From assembly GCA_917880885.1 (NCBI GenBank), contig OU862910.1, positions 51,017,285 to 51,081,284 on the forward strand: 64,000 nucleotides of DNA. The letters are read 5' to 3'. This document shows positions 19,348-29,630 of this stretch, piece after piece; position 1 is the stretch's first letter, and the number at the start of each line of letters is the position of its first letter. A program made the position numbers and the translations under genes. Below the pieces are notes generated by a model. The model did not search any database and was not told where the DNA came from. It saw only the letters and a list, made by a program, of their open reading frames with translations. The DNA comes from Limnephilus marmoratus. Lineage: Eukaryota > Arthropoda > Insecta > Trichoptera > Limnephilidae.

Positions 19348-19954
19348 TTAAGAGCGTTTAACCAGCCAGCGGACGAAAATCCACATTTCGTCGAAAGTTG
19401 TTCTTACGATCGTGCAGGGCGGTTACAATGAGAAAGATTAATTATTCTCCGTACCAGCTTTTTGAAATTATAACTCAATATCAAATTTATTTCAATCCAA
19501 ATTAGCTTTAATTTTCAATAAGAATGTTAAAAAATCTGAAATATATTAGTTTGTAAGTGCGCAAATAAATACACAAATGGACCAATTTTCGTCAAGAAAC
19601 ACATGTACGTACATATTTTTTAATGATTTTATTGAAACTAAAATTAAACTTCTAAAACATGCGTTTGCTAGATAATGTATTGATTTATTTTATTGCATGA
19701 TTATATTATTTGAAATGGGTGTGGTATAATACAAAATCTTTTTTGAAAATTTAACAAATCTGCCAACGACCTATGGAATAACCTTATTATACTAAAAATT
19801 TAAAAAAATTCTCAAAATTTATTACATGCGAATGCTAGATAAAAGAACAATCTTTCGAAATCCATTTATAATTTTTTGTGGAAAAGAGTCAATACGTCTA
19901 AAATCTGATTTGAAAATTACATATTTCTGGTTTTCTCTGGTAATGCCCACTTAA
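19348..19954. mobile_element. TTAA-flanked element, copy 2 (~607 bp, opposite orientation)
   Basis: It is bounded by TTAA at 19348 and 19951. It starts TTAAGAGCGTTTAACCAGCC and ends GGTAATGCCCACTTAA, the reverse order of copy 1 (15228-15948). It is about 110 bp shorter, mainly through loss of the segment corresponding to about 15660-15780. No coding capacity. Confidence 0.65.
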
Positions 19955-20015
19955 GTATCTACAACTGTGTGTCTACAACATGCAGATATGCTATACTTGG
20001 TACTAGGTCAATGAT

Positions 20016-20115
20016 GCTATACTGTGAAATAACATAAATGAATCAAATATAATTTACTTGGGCACGCCGGGTTTTGAACCCGCTACTTCCAGATCCAGGA
20101 GGCCGAAAAAAATTA
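20016..20115 (-). mobile_element. SINE family A, tRNA head region, reversed
   Basis: Read on the minus strand: GCGGGTTCAAAACCCGGCGT, GCCCAAGTAAATTATATTTG, ATTCATTTATGTTATTTCAC. This matches the box B and AAATAAATTTTATTTGATTA part of the full SINE. Box B is intact apart from one extra A-type change. The 3' body is missing. Confidence 0.65.
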
Positions 20116-20559
20116 CCAACCTCTCAAAGATGGGGCATCTGGGCGAAAGGGTAAAACGACCTATTTTCAACACTTTTTCAGGATTCAGAAATTTTACTTT
20201 GGTTCAGAGTGTTAGGGAATGAAACACTTGTACATTACATGGTATTCCAATCCAAAAAAATCTAAACTCTGCAGCTCTATTACCTCGAACTTAATGTTTA
20301 ATCACAATATTTGACATGTTCTTGGTAATTTAAAAAATAATTAACAAAACCGTTAATGATTGTGGAAGAAGAAAAAATGGAACCAATTCGAATGTAACCA
20401 ATTCGAATGTAACGCCATTTTTGTATAACCGTTTGGACGGAATGTTCGGTATGTATTTGGATTCGTACACCAAGTCCTTTTAGGGATTTTGTTTCGTCAT
20501 TGGAACAGCTGATATAAACTTCCTAACGACCGATTTACTATTCAACGCATTGTGCACAT
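20116..20559. other. Unassigned, with a 15-bp tandem duplication
   Basis: AACCAATTCGAATGT occurs twice in tandem at about 20381-20411. Nothing else recognised. Confidence 0.4.
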
Positions 20560-20768
20560 CGCTGTACACTGAACTGTGGGTGGATTATACTGCATCCCAA
20601 TGGCAAAAGCTAAAAGTCGCAACAATAATGCTTATCGCAAACTTTTCCGCCTACCGAGATACTGCAGCGCTACGGAAATGTTCCTGAAGGGACGAGTGCA
20701 CACTTTCAGAGCACTTCTCCGCCGCCGAATGGGAAGCTTACGGCGCAGACAACGCCAGTACGTTTAGT
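20560..20768 (+). pseudogene. LINE C-terminal scrap
   Basis: The plus frame from 20576 reads KSRNNNAYRKLFRLPRYCSA, TEMFLKGRVHTFRALLRRRM. It matches the NNAYR-LF-LPR-CSAS-MF...FxALLR-R tail common to the end of insect LINE proteins. Sixty codons remain. Confidence 0.6.
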
Positions 20769-22217
20769 GCATTGCAAGGTACGAGTATTGCATAATTGCT
20801 TTGCACTACCCCTACATACATTCTGAAATAAACAAATGTTATTTTGATCATTAATGTTACTATTATTTGACCTAAAACTGCGGACTCGATTTAATCGAAA
20901 AACTCAAATCATAAAAAGTTATTATGTACAGTTTGTCAAATAAGAGTAGAAAATATATGAGGGCGCCACTGTTGTTCAAATGGCAATATTAAACACATAA
21001 CTCATGGTGTTAATGTAAAGCTGCGTAACCTACATTTTTATAAAAAATTAAAAAGGCATAATAGTGGAAAAAATATTTTTTCATTGCAGTATAGATACCC
21101 GCCGATCTCAAAATTAGAATTGCGTATAGGTATATTATTATTATACAAACATTATATATACCTTTGCAATTTTGTGTTAACATAATAAAGAATAACTATA
21201 ATGTAATAAAATATAAAGCACAGTTTAGAAATTGCTCACATTTATTTAATACTAGATAAAGTACCTAGCGTTGCCTGGGTTTTAGATCGTGTCTCTAATT
21301 TTAGATCTGAATATATTTAACTCATTCAGATCTAAAAGTAGTGTTACTAAACTCACCATTAGTGATTCTTCCTTTCTATCTATTGTTAAATTCAAATTTA
21401 TGTTAAATTAAATTAAAGCAAATCGCTTTATAAATCACCTTTTAATCAATTTTATGTCATGAAGAAAAAATGTTTTTTAAAATGTGGTTTACTGTGTTCT
21501 ATACATTCAGTGTCATTGCACTTCAAAAAAATATTTGACAGTTAAATTGGTGTTGCCAGTCGACAAATTTAGTAGTTCAAGTTTTTATTTTTATTTTCTA
21601 CTCTTTTTTGACAGACTGTACCACAAAATCGTTTCCAAATGCGGTGAAGATTCGCCAAATTCTCGCTTGTGCTACGAACTTCCGGACAACGTGTATATAA
21701 ATACATTTTACAAAGACCGTTATTTTAGTTTGACGTAAGAAAATTGGTTATGGTTTTACAGGAATAAAACGATCAGGACAAAACATACTTGAGGTAAAAG
21801 ATCGTATAAAATAATGACAAAAAACTAAAGTATTTTTAGTTTCCTATATCGTTTGCCAGCGTGTCTTTATCGTTTCGATCTCTGAACGCAAGCAATCACA
21901 ATTTCTATTTTCTGGCATTAAACCAATACAAGTCACCGTTCAATTGTATTGAACAGGTCCATTTGTACCTATAAATAAGCACAAGCACCTAGCTACTAGG
22001 AACTACAACTGTTCATGTCAACTCTAAAAGTATCCCCTGCAATTTGTACCCACAATGTTTCACTAACGACGAGTACGGTCGATTGTGAGTGTATTTTCAT
22101 TGCAGGCACTCAAAGAAAATCTGCTGTGCCTGAGGGGAGACATGCCGGTAGCTGAAAACTGATATAACGTAGTCTGGGCCGGACCGAGGCGATGTATTTT
22201 TCAGGATTCCATGACAT
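20769..22217. other. Long non-coding stretch
   Basis: No domain-bearing ORF was found. The frame at 21484-21738 (84 codons) has no motif and a hydrophobic, low-complexity middle. Bases 21290-21340 contain GTTTTAGATC and CAGATCTAAAA in inverted order. Otherwise unassigned. Confidence 0.4.
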
Positions 22218-22531
22218 TTGATCGCCCGACAGTTGGTCCCCCGGCATACTTATGTGCAGTCAGTTTAGGCAAAATACGGTATCCTACTTATCGGAGGGAT
22301 GTACGATGTACCGCCGAATAACAAAAGTATAAAACATATTTTCTTTCAAATGCATCAAAGATAAAACTACTTGTCTATGTACTGTACACACCAGCGTATA
22401 CGTACAAAAAATCGACCCTGTAAATAAATTCGTTTGATATCCATATCAACTTATTATTAAATGTTTTTTTGAAGTCAAGTAAAATGCAGAAAAAATTATT
22501 ACAATTTCGGGGAGCCAACTGTAGGGTCACC
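22218..22531. mobile_element. DNA-transposon MITE related to 7528-8585
   Basis: The left end (ATCGCCCGACAGTTGGTCCC) and right end (GGGGAGCCAACTGTAGGGTC) form an imperfect ~25-bp inverted repeat. The interior matches 8340-8585 over most of its length (TACCGCCGAATAACAAAAGT and the segments that follow). This copy is uninterrupted and about 314 bp. The target duplication is not clear (ATTTG/ATTTT). Confidence 0.55.
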
Positions 22532-22737
22532 ATTTTTCTGATAACCATGATAATAGTAATCTTTAAAGCGTCCGTAATAATACCTAAAATGATTCTAGAT
22601 TATTTACTAAAGCATTGCTAGAAGAACACATCTTGGCTTGAATTCTGAGAGAATTTTTTTTAGTACGGATTTTTATAAGCCTCTAATAAAATAATTAAAA
22701 TAACTCCCACACCACAGAGAATGTGTTGCAACCATAA
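22532..22737. other. Unassigned A+T-rich DNA
   Basis: Nothing recognised. Confidence 0.3.
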
Positions 22738-22745
22738 AAAATAAT

Positions 22746-23386
22746 GGTAATTATCGGTTCGGACTGGCCACGCTTATTACGAATAATTTTTAGAAAAAAA
22801 CTTTAGATTCGCCTTAATTACTATAAAAGGAAACTTTTTGGCTTTGGGGCGGCGGAAAATAATGCATTTTAATTTTCAATTGCATAAAACCAAAATTCAC
22901 TTCGCGAACCGACGCAGTGAAAATCCGCTGCCGTAGCTGTCACTGTTATGGACTGTAGCTGACTTCGTGGGATACCTACATGAAATACCGCGAATCACAA
23001 ACCATGTTGCACAAACCTAGCGTAGCTGCTAAACCACTTGAAAACTGGGATGTTTTTCTTGCGTTGACGCGAGCAGGCGTTATAAAGGGGCACATTCTTT
23101 TGTATCACAAACCATGTTACACAAACAAGCCCGCTAGACAAATTTCATAATTACGCGCTTTATCCAACGAAGTCAGCTACAGTCCATAACAGTGACAGCT
23201 ACGGCTGCGGATTTTCGCTGCGTCGTCGGTTCGCGAAGTGAATTTTGGTTTTATGCAATTGAAAATTAAAATGCATTATTTTCCGCCGCCCCAAAGCCAA
23301 ACCTTTTGTAGTAATTAAGGCGAATCTAAAGTTTTTTTCTAAAAATTATTCGTAATAAGCGTGGCCAGTCCGAACCGATATTTACC
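22746..23386. mobile_element. 641-bp foldback element with ~225-bp arms and 8-bp target duplication
   Basis: The arms at 22746-22972 and 23160-23386 are reverse complements along nearly their whole length (GGTAA, ATCGGTTCGGACTGGCCACG, CTTATTACGAATAATTTTTA, GGGGCGGCGGAAAATAATGC). The element is flanked by AAAATAAT on both sides (22738-22745 and 23387-23394), an exact 8-bp duplication. The central ~190 bp contains ATCACAAACCATGTT-CACAAAC twice in direct order. There is no transposase. The 8-bp duplication suggests a hAT-type or related mobiliser. Confidence 0.8.
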
Positions 23387-23394
23387 AAAATAAT

Positions 23395-23883
23395 TCCTGT
23401 CGAATCAACCAAAATCCTATCTACCTACCCACCTACAGGCCTATTAGATAGGTATAAGCGATATTCCCTGCCGCTGTAAGTGGTGTAAAGGAACATGCAG
23501 AATTCCCCCGGGAATTAGTACGAGTTTTCGCGGCCAGCGCGATACTAGAACCAGCCAATTCTGCCATACAGCCTGGCTAGGCGGTATATATTAGCTTCTT
23601 TTGCGAAACAGGCACTTCGATATCCATTTAAATAATAATAGGCCTTTTTCGAAGTTCACGTATTAATGCATGTATTTATTCACGGATTGACTAGACAGGT
23701 GAAATTCATCAAAGTTTCGCTACCCTTAGCAGATGCGAAATCCGCCTAGGTTTGAACAATGAGAATATCGCATACCCACCCGGTTTTCGCTACCCACAGT
23801 GGCAGCAAATATCGCCTATAACTATGTGAAAAGGCCTTAACTTGTAATTTTTGATTAGGTTATTAACGAAATCAATCTCAAAT
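23395..23883. other. Unassigned; contains a possible ~200-bp MITE
   Basis: TAGGCCTTTTTCG at 23638 and GTGAAAAGGCCTTA at 23827-23840 are near reverse complements, bracketing about 200 bp. No secure target duplication. The rest is unassigned. Confidence 0.35.
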
Positions 23884-23890
23884 TATATAC

Positions 23891-24320
23891 GACCTCCGTA
23901 GTCCAGTGGGTAAGACTCTTGACTCACAATCCGGAGGTCGCGGGTTCGAACCCGGCATGCGCAAATAAATTTTATTTGATTAATTTGTGTTATTTCACAA
24001 TTAATTCATTTAAAATAATATATAGTATATTTGCGGCATGCTCCAGAGTGGAAGATACTATCAGTATCGCCCTGGTGTAAGACCACCATTCAGAATTGAA
24101 ACGTTGCTTGAAAATGGCTTTAGCCGTGTTTGGTGACCAGATCTGAATAGCCAGGTACTTCCCAACCTTCCTCTTCCCCACCTCCTTCCCCACCTCCTTC
24201 CCCTCCCCACTACCTTCAGCCTCACAACATACCCCAATTGGGGATGCCATAGTCTCACTGGCTCCAGACGGGAGCAGTTGAGATTCTTGTGCGGTATTCA
24301 CTGTAAAAAAAAAAAAAAAA
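23891..24320 (+). mobile_element. Full-length tRNA-derived SINE (family A)
   Basis: The head is tRNA-like: box A TAGTCCAGTGG at 23899-23909, box B GGTTCGAACC at 23943-23952, spaced as in tRNA genes. The body follows (AAATAAATTTTATTTGATTA, CCAGAGTGGAAGATACTATC, GGCTTTAGCCGTGTTTGGTG, a C/T-rich stretch, CCCAATTGGGGATGCCATAG, GCGGTATTCACTGT) and a 16-base poly(A) tail. It is flanked by TATATAC on both sides (23884-23890 and 24321-24327), a 7-bp target duplication. It would be copied by a LINE enzyme in trans. Other copies lie at 5712, 9545/10334, 12530/12898, 19180, 20016 and 44425. Confidence 0.88.
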
Positions 24321-24327
24321 TATATAC

Positions 24328-25330
24328 TATGGTCGTTATTCAATTTCTGTTGAACACTTGGTAGCTCAAAAGGGGGGGGGGGGTTCAGCAAAATCTAACG
24401 TTACTTTAAAAGAATATAGAAGTGGCCCAAATTGATCTCACCAAGGGGGGCCAAGTCTAGATTGTAAGAAAAACTGCTCACGTATTAATGTATGCCTCCT
24501 TGTTACAACCGCGAACCAAGATTTTCTAAGTTGTCATTACATGCGTAATATTATGTTACCTCTATTAAAGTTCAAACAGAATAAATTACATAAGTATGAC
24601 GTATTTGAGGAGTCCACGCGTCCGGCTTAGGCTATTGACGCACAAAGCCAAAAGTGTTTGTGTTTGTTGATACATAGCATCAATAAACATAGGGAGACAG
24701 AAATTATGAAAATTCGTGCATTTTTCCAAAACGGTCAGCCCCCTTTGCGATTTAGCGCCCTGGGTGCAAGTTCCACCCGCCCCTTTGGTAGGTTCGGCTC
24801 TGTGCGGAGGTTTATTATTATTCAATATAGTGCATGTGCTTCGCCTTTTCAATGCAGAACCATTAGGGGCAATCAGCAATAAGTATTCTTGCCCCATCGC
24901 CGTCATTAGCACTAATAATGCCTACACCGCGGCATGTTTCACCCTCTCCCACTCCCCCTTCCTACTTCTGCGCCCCTGTCTCCGGATTTGCTAACTTTTA
25001 TTTTACTATTATTATAATGTTATGGCGTGACGCTGAATTATTATTATAATCCGTCAATATTACTATTATCAGTAATTGACTGAATGTAGCTAAGTCTTTT
25101 TTTAACTCGACAGTTCAGCATTGCATCTGCCTGTAAATTTGTTTGTACGTTCAGTTCCTGTTTCAAAAATCATCCACTATTATTCAAACAAGCAGTTGTT
25201 TCGCAGAAATTCACGTGTGACAAAGCCATCAAATGGCTATTCAGCACCATTTTTTTACTGTAGTTGAAGGGTTCGTTCGTTTCAGCTTTTGAACAAATTG
25301 TGATCAGCAGAAGTGGATAAGTATCATTTG
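24328..25330. other. Non-coding stretch with decayed DNA-transposon-like DNA
   Basis: A poly-G run at 24372-24383 and the segment 24745-24815 (GCGCCCTGGGTGCAAG, CCACCCGCCCC) recall the C/G-rich interiors of hAT-type elements, but no ends were found. Frames at 24586-24912 and 24658-24994 overlap on both strands without motifs. Confidence 0.35.
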
Positions 25331-25332
25331 GC

Positions 25333-25470
25333 TGGTCAGTGGTTGAGTGGGCATAGCACTTGGGTCCCACCCGAGCGTCGCGTGTTCGATTCCTCGGCTG
25401 GCTAAGTCCTCCATCACAACACAAGCAACATTTTCGGCTTTCTGTGGTGGTTAGTAGGAGATTTTCAAAC
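25333..25470 (+). mobile_element. tRNA-derived SINE (family B), forward copy
   Basis: GGCTGGTCAGTGGTTGAGTG contains a box A-like TGGTCAGTGG. GCGTGTTCGATTCC at 25379-25392 is a good box B. It continues with TCGGCTGGCTAAGTCCTCCA, TCACAACACAAGCAACATTT. The 3' end is not defined. Confidence 0.6.
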
Positions 25471-25570
25471 ATTATTGGGTTATTCGTAACCCGGGAATGT
25501 TTGTCTTTCTTTTTAAAAATACAAAAAAAAGTGATATTTTATTTGTCATTTAAATTTGTTAAAAGAAAGT

Positions 25571-25690
25571 TCAATGTTGCTTGTGTTGTGATGGAGGACT
25601 TAGGTAGCCGAGGAATTGAATACGTGACGCGCGACGCCCGGATGGGATCCAAGCGCTATGCCCACTCAACCACTGACATTATATAAAATA
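25571..25690 (-). mobile_element. tRNA-derived SINE (family B), reversed copy
   Basis: This is the reverse complement of the copy at 25333 with modest divergence: AATGTTGCTTGTGTTGTGAT, GGAGGACTTAGGTAGCCGAG, GAATTGAATACG, GCCCACTCAACCACTGAC. The pair faces each other about 100 bp apart and could form a hairpin in a read-through RNA. Confidence 0.6.
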
Positions 25691-25927
25691 ATTAAAATTG
25701 TCGCTGAATGTGTCACAGATTGAAACACTTTTCATGTAAACTCTTTGTAAACCTCTTTTTTTTTATTTTTTTTTATTTAATTTCAATAACAAGGTTTGTA
25801 CATGTATGTATGATGTATATAATAAGTATGGATTCATTTTTTTTTTCACAGACCTCCTCACTAGGATTTCCTGTTCTGAGGTGGCCTGTAGTTTTTTAAA
25901 ATATTTGTATTTGGTTATGGATTGTCT

Positions 25928-27222
25928 TTATATCGTCTTCATGATGTTTGTAATTTTATTATCACTTTGATCTCTCAGCCATATTTTTACTTTTGTTTTA
26001 AATATATTCATTTCCTTTATATTTTTGATTTGATCTGGTAGAGCATTGTATAATTTTATAGCATGGAATTTATTATTTCTCTGTCCAAAAGATGTGTTCA
26101 AACTGGGAGTAACCAGGATGTTATTGCTTACTGACCTGGTTGAGTATTTATGTTGGGCAGTGGAGTATACATATATGTTTTTTTTCAGTTTAAATAAAAT
26201 ATTTTTTGAATAAAGTTTCTGTACATTGAAGACTTGGAAGTTATTAAATATTTCTTCCGTCGGAGTTCTAAGCGGAACTTTCAGTATTGTCTTCAGTACT
26301 CCTTTTTGGGCTATATTGAGTCGCTCTGTGTGAGTGCTCAAAGCAGACCCCCATCCAGTTATCCCGTATTCTATTTGTGATTGACATAAAGCGTAGTACA
26401 CTTTCTTAATGTCGTTTATGTTGAGGATGTTACGGATGGCTCTAAAGAAGTAAATGTACCTGGTGAGTTTTTTTGTGATTACTTCAATGTGTGCGTTCCA
26501 TCGGAGATTATCATCAATTTCAATACCAAGATATTTGATACTTTTGGAGTGTGCTATGGTAGGACAGTGACATGATAAGCCTTGATTTTGATTGTTTTCT
26601 TGGCATGTATGTAATTTGAGATTAAAGTCATCCTCTGGCTGTCCTCTGGCTGTTATAGAAAATGTCAGATATTTTGTTTTATTGACATTAAGTGTAAGGG
26701 AATTTCTCTTAAGCCAGTTTTGCAGTAGACCAAGTCCATGTTCCGCTTCTTTATAGGTACTTCTCCAGTCTTTTTCGTTGAATACAATTACTGTATCGTC
26801 AGCAAAGCTTATGATTTTTCCTCTCGTTCCTAGGCTACCGATATCATTTATGTATATTAGAAATAATATCGGTCCTAGTACGCTTCCTTGCGGTACTCCA
26901 TGGTTGATGAGGAGAGGTTTGTTTTTTTTCTTGTTAATTTGAACGCTCTGTGTACGCTCCATCATATAGCTTTTTAATAAGTTTAGAGTTCTATTTGACA
27001 TACCAATTTTTGAAAGTTTTGCAAAAAGGATTTTGTGATCTATTGTATCAAATGCCTTTTGTAAGTCTATGAAGATTGCCAGTGTTTTTTCTCCTCTGTC
27101 TAAACTTTTTATAATCATATCTGTAATAGTTTCTATGGCGTCACCAGTACTTAGATTCTCCCTAAATCCGTACTGTGTTTCTGATAATATTTTATTTTCT
27201 TCTAAGTAGGAAAGGAGTTGTT
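25928..27222 (-). pseudogene. LINE ORF2 3' part (reverse transcriptase palm and C-terminus)
   Basis: From the first ATG at 27118 the frame has 396 codons, and it is open further upstream to about 27222. It holds FIDLQKAFDTIDHKI with catalytic D18, the GVPQGSVLGPILF motif at 74-86, and SFADDTVI with the D107-D108 pair. These three give a complete catalytic palm. The C-terminal tail has KYLGIEIDDNLRW, QIEYGITGWGSA and a final NIKEMNIFKTKVKIWL segment as in jockey/CR1-type elements. The enzyme part itself shows no substitution of a key residue. Confidence 0.85.
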
Positions 27223-27970
27223 TTTTTTAATATTCTCTCCAATATTTTGGAAAATGTATTGAGTAGGCTTATTGGTCGATAGTTGTTTATGTCACTTTTA
27301 CATCCCTGTTTATATATTGGTATTACAATAGCTTTTTTGAGAGCTGTGGGGAATACGCTTTCAGTTATAGCCATGTTTACTAGATATGTTAGAGGTACGA
27401 TAAGTTCTTTACAGAGAAATTTTATTGCATTTGTTGTTATTAAGTCTTCCCCGGAAGATACATTTGATTTTAGAGAAGAAATTGTATTTTTGATTTCATC
27501 AGCTGTGATTTGTTTAAACTCGAGCTTTTTTCCTTGCTCAGGAGATTCATTTGTTTGTACTGCTCCATCACATTGCGTAGCTTGTTTTGCTAAATTAGAT
27601 CCTATATTTATGAAGAAGTTATTGACATATTCAAGAATTTCGTCAGGATTCTCAGCGTATTTCCTGGGGACATTGTTTATATTCAGCTCGTCAATTGATG
27701 TGGCGTTGGTAGATTTAGTACTAGTTATTTCATTTATTATTTGCCACATCTTACGAGGATTTTGTTTACAATCATCTATTTTTTGCTTATAGTAAGTTTC
27801 TTTTGTATGTGTAATTACTTTTTTGCATATGTTTCTATATCTTTTGTAGTATCTTAACATGTGTAGATCGTATGGATTATTTTTTAGCTTCTTGTGTAAC
27901 TCGTCTCTTTTTCTTATGCAGTTTATAACATTCTGTGTGATCCATGGTTTGATGTGTATATTTTTATGTG
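27192..27970 (-). pseudogene. LINE ORF2 middle part (linker and reverse transcriptase start)
   Basis: The frame is open from about 27970, though its first ATG is at 27860. It covers the linker between endonuclease and reverse transcriptase and the first palm-proximal motifs: SSLKSNVSSGEDLITTNAIK, FPTALKKAIVIPIYKQG, and NYRPISLLNTFSKILERIL. It then shifts at an A8 run at 27222-27229 (minus strand) into a false end (KKTTPFLLRRK). The following motif (YLEEN.I...QYGFREN) is present in the adjacent frame, so the loss is a single-base indel. Confidence 0.82.
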
Positions 27971-28861
27971 AAATTTTTTTAACATTACAGTATTAGAGAA
28001 AATGTTTTGCTGTATGAGTTCTATGAAATAATTCCATGCTTCATTTGTATTGTCCATACTTTGTAGTTTATTCCAATCGGTACATTGTAGATTTTGTTTA
28101 ATGACATTCCAGTTGGTTTGTGTTTTTTCTGTTGTTAGCGGTCTTTCCATAATTTTATTTGGTTTGTTTATTTTTATTGAAAGCATAGTTGTATAATGAT
28201 CAGTAATAGTCGAGTTAAATACAACAGTTTGAGTAATTTCTTTTGTTTTGCTCATAATATGGTCTATGCAGCTTTGTGTGTCGTCCACTTTTCGAGTAGG
28301 TACATTTATTAGGCTTTCCAGTCCATGGGAGGCTAACATCTGCAGATATTGTATTTTTTTGGGATGTCCATTTTCTAGTATATTTATATTTACATCTCCA
28401 ATAAAAAATATGTTTTTTGTGTCTTTCAGTAGGCAGAGTTCTTGGTCTATCGATTTAAGGAATGGGTCTATATTTCTTGTTGAAGGAGACCGATAGACTG
28501 CTAATATAGCCTTTTCTTTACTGATTTTAATTTTTAAACAATTGGCATTTGCAACAATAATTTCCTCAACTTCAGCTTTTATTTCGTTTTTTATGTATAC
28601 AATTACACCATCATTTTGTTTTATGTTATTCAAACTTGAGTAGGTTGTGTATCCAGCTATTTCCAAATTCAAGTATTTCTGGTTTATCCAACACTCAGTA
28701 AGAATTAGTATATGTAGATTGATATTTAAATATTTAATTAAAATTTGCAATTCATCAAAATTTTTTCTGATACTTCTTATATTTTTGTGCATTATATTGA
28801 AATAATTATTGTTAAACTTTGATAGATCACTTGGTTCTGTGGTAACAATAGTGTCAGTCAT
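27923..28861 (-). pseudogene. LINE endonuclease domain (5' part of ORF2)
   Basis: A 312-codon frame. The endonuclease/exonuclease/phosphatase fold is marked by N27 in MHKNIRSI, E56 in LTECW, YRSP at 123-126, D156 and N158 in GDVNINIL, D200-H201 in SCIDHIM and the terminal D221-H222 in TDHY. These are the metal-binding and catalytic positions of APE-type LINE endonucleases, which nick the target for target-primed reverse transcription. All are present. The frame leaves the true reading at about codon 295 in an A-run (27973-27979 on the plus map), after which 17 unrelated codons precede the stop. The true continuation is in the next frame (HIKPWITQNV...). Confidence 0.82.
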
Positions 28862-29040
28862 TTTTATTTTACTTTATTTTACTTTACTTTACTCTGTGTT
28901 TCACTTTTAATTATTGACTACCATAACTTCAAAACTAACATTATACAGGATGTTAATGATTAATGATGTACTGGACTTATATTAACCAGTGATTCTATTG
29001 TGTAATTTAAATGTGTTTAAGTGAAATTATTTGGGGTAAA

Positions 29041-29072
29041 AATGGAAATTATTTTCCCCAGGGCCTCCTGTG
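29041..29072 (+). mobile_element. CR1-like LINE 3' tail scrap, left part
   Basis: GGAAATTATTTTCCCCAGGG, CCTCCTGTG matches the last bases of the CR1 family before its tail (compare 17796-17822). It is split from 29360-29387 by a hAT-like MITE. Confidence 0.65.
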
Positions 29073-29359
29073 CAGTGGCGGCTAGTGACTTTTGCGGGTG
29101 CTAGAGTGCTAATGAAGAAAATGGCATTTTTGATGTTGTAACCGAAAATATATACCTATATATTTTTTTTTTTGAAAATCATTTTTGTGTATGAATAATT
29201 TCAGGAAGTTTCAGTTTGACCGTGTGCCACACGGATTTCCTGAAAAATGTTCATACATATTTTTCCTACGACAACATCAATAATGCCATTTTTTTAAATA
29301 TTAGTTTAATTTTTAATTTATTTTTCAATTGCACAACCCAAAGTCCCCTGCCGCCACTG
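29073..29359. mobile_element. 287-bp hAT-like MITE with 8-bp target duplication
   Basis: The ends are CAGTGGCGGCTAGTGAC and GTCCCCTGCCGCCACTG, an imperfect inverted repeat starting CAGTGGCG. The flanks CTCCTGTG (29065-29072) and CTCCTATG (29360-29367) are an 8-bp duplication with one change. It sits within a CR1 3' tail. No coding capacity. Confidence 0.78.
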
Positions 29360-29387
29360 CTCCTATGTGGAGCTAATGAAAAAAAAT
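29360..29387 (+). mobile_element. CR1-like LINE 3' tail scrap, right part
   Basis: CTCCTATGTGGAGCTAATGA then an A-run continues the CR1 end (compare GGAGTTAATGTAAAA, minus strand at 36110). Confidence 0.55.
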
Positions 29388-29630
29388 CCCAATTTTCATT
29401 ATCAATATGGTAGGTCGATAGGTATATATTTTCACTTTTTTACATCGTCAGTATCCCGAATCTCACTACGAAACTAGCTATGGGGACTATAGGAGAAAAC
29501 TTGTGAAAAATTCTTAGGTAGGGATAATAAGAGCATCGTTTTTTATAATACCTACGCAATTTCTTTTCAGTTATACCAAAAAGACTTGGAACGTAATAAA
29601 CAGCATCATCAAGAACCAAACAAACACGCA
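29388..29630. other. Unassigned A+T-rich DNA
   Basis: Nothing recognised. Confidence 0.3.

Larger units (their letters stand above)
25752..29040 (-). mobile_element. Non-LTR retrotransposon (jockey/CR1 group), EN+RT, nearly intact ORF2
   Basis: The minus strand runs from a 5' part near 29040 to a tail of A-runs at 25752-25780. It encodes, in order, an apurinic-type endonuclease, a linker and a reverse transcriptase with C-terminal tail. The reading is broken only twice, at an A7 run (27973-27979) and an A8 run (27222-27229), counted on the minus strand. No ORF1 (gag-like) was found, so the 5' end is truncated or unrecognised. A (TTTTA-CTTTA) short repeat lies at 28862-28893 just upstream of the first ATG. 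The 5' side abuts a CR1 3' scrap. Clade is assigned from motif style only. Confidence 0.85.

Noticed and set aside
21484..21738. 84-codon plus-strand frame as a small membrane protein
   Set aside because: The Phe/Tyr-rich middle comes from T-rich DNA. No start context, family motif or neighbouring exon supports it.
23891..23965. A functional tRNA gene
   Set aside because: The boxes are tRNA-like, but the sequence continues into a SINE body and poly(A) tail with a target duplication, and multiple copies exist.
27283..27792. 169-codon plus-strand frame opposite the LINE reverse transcriptase
   Set aside because: Antisense shadow. The minus strand encodes the recognised protein.
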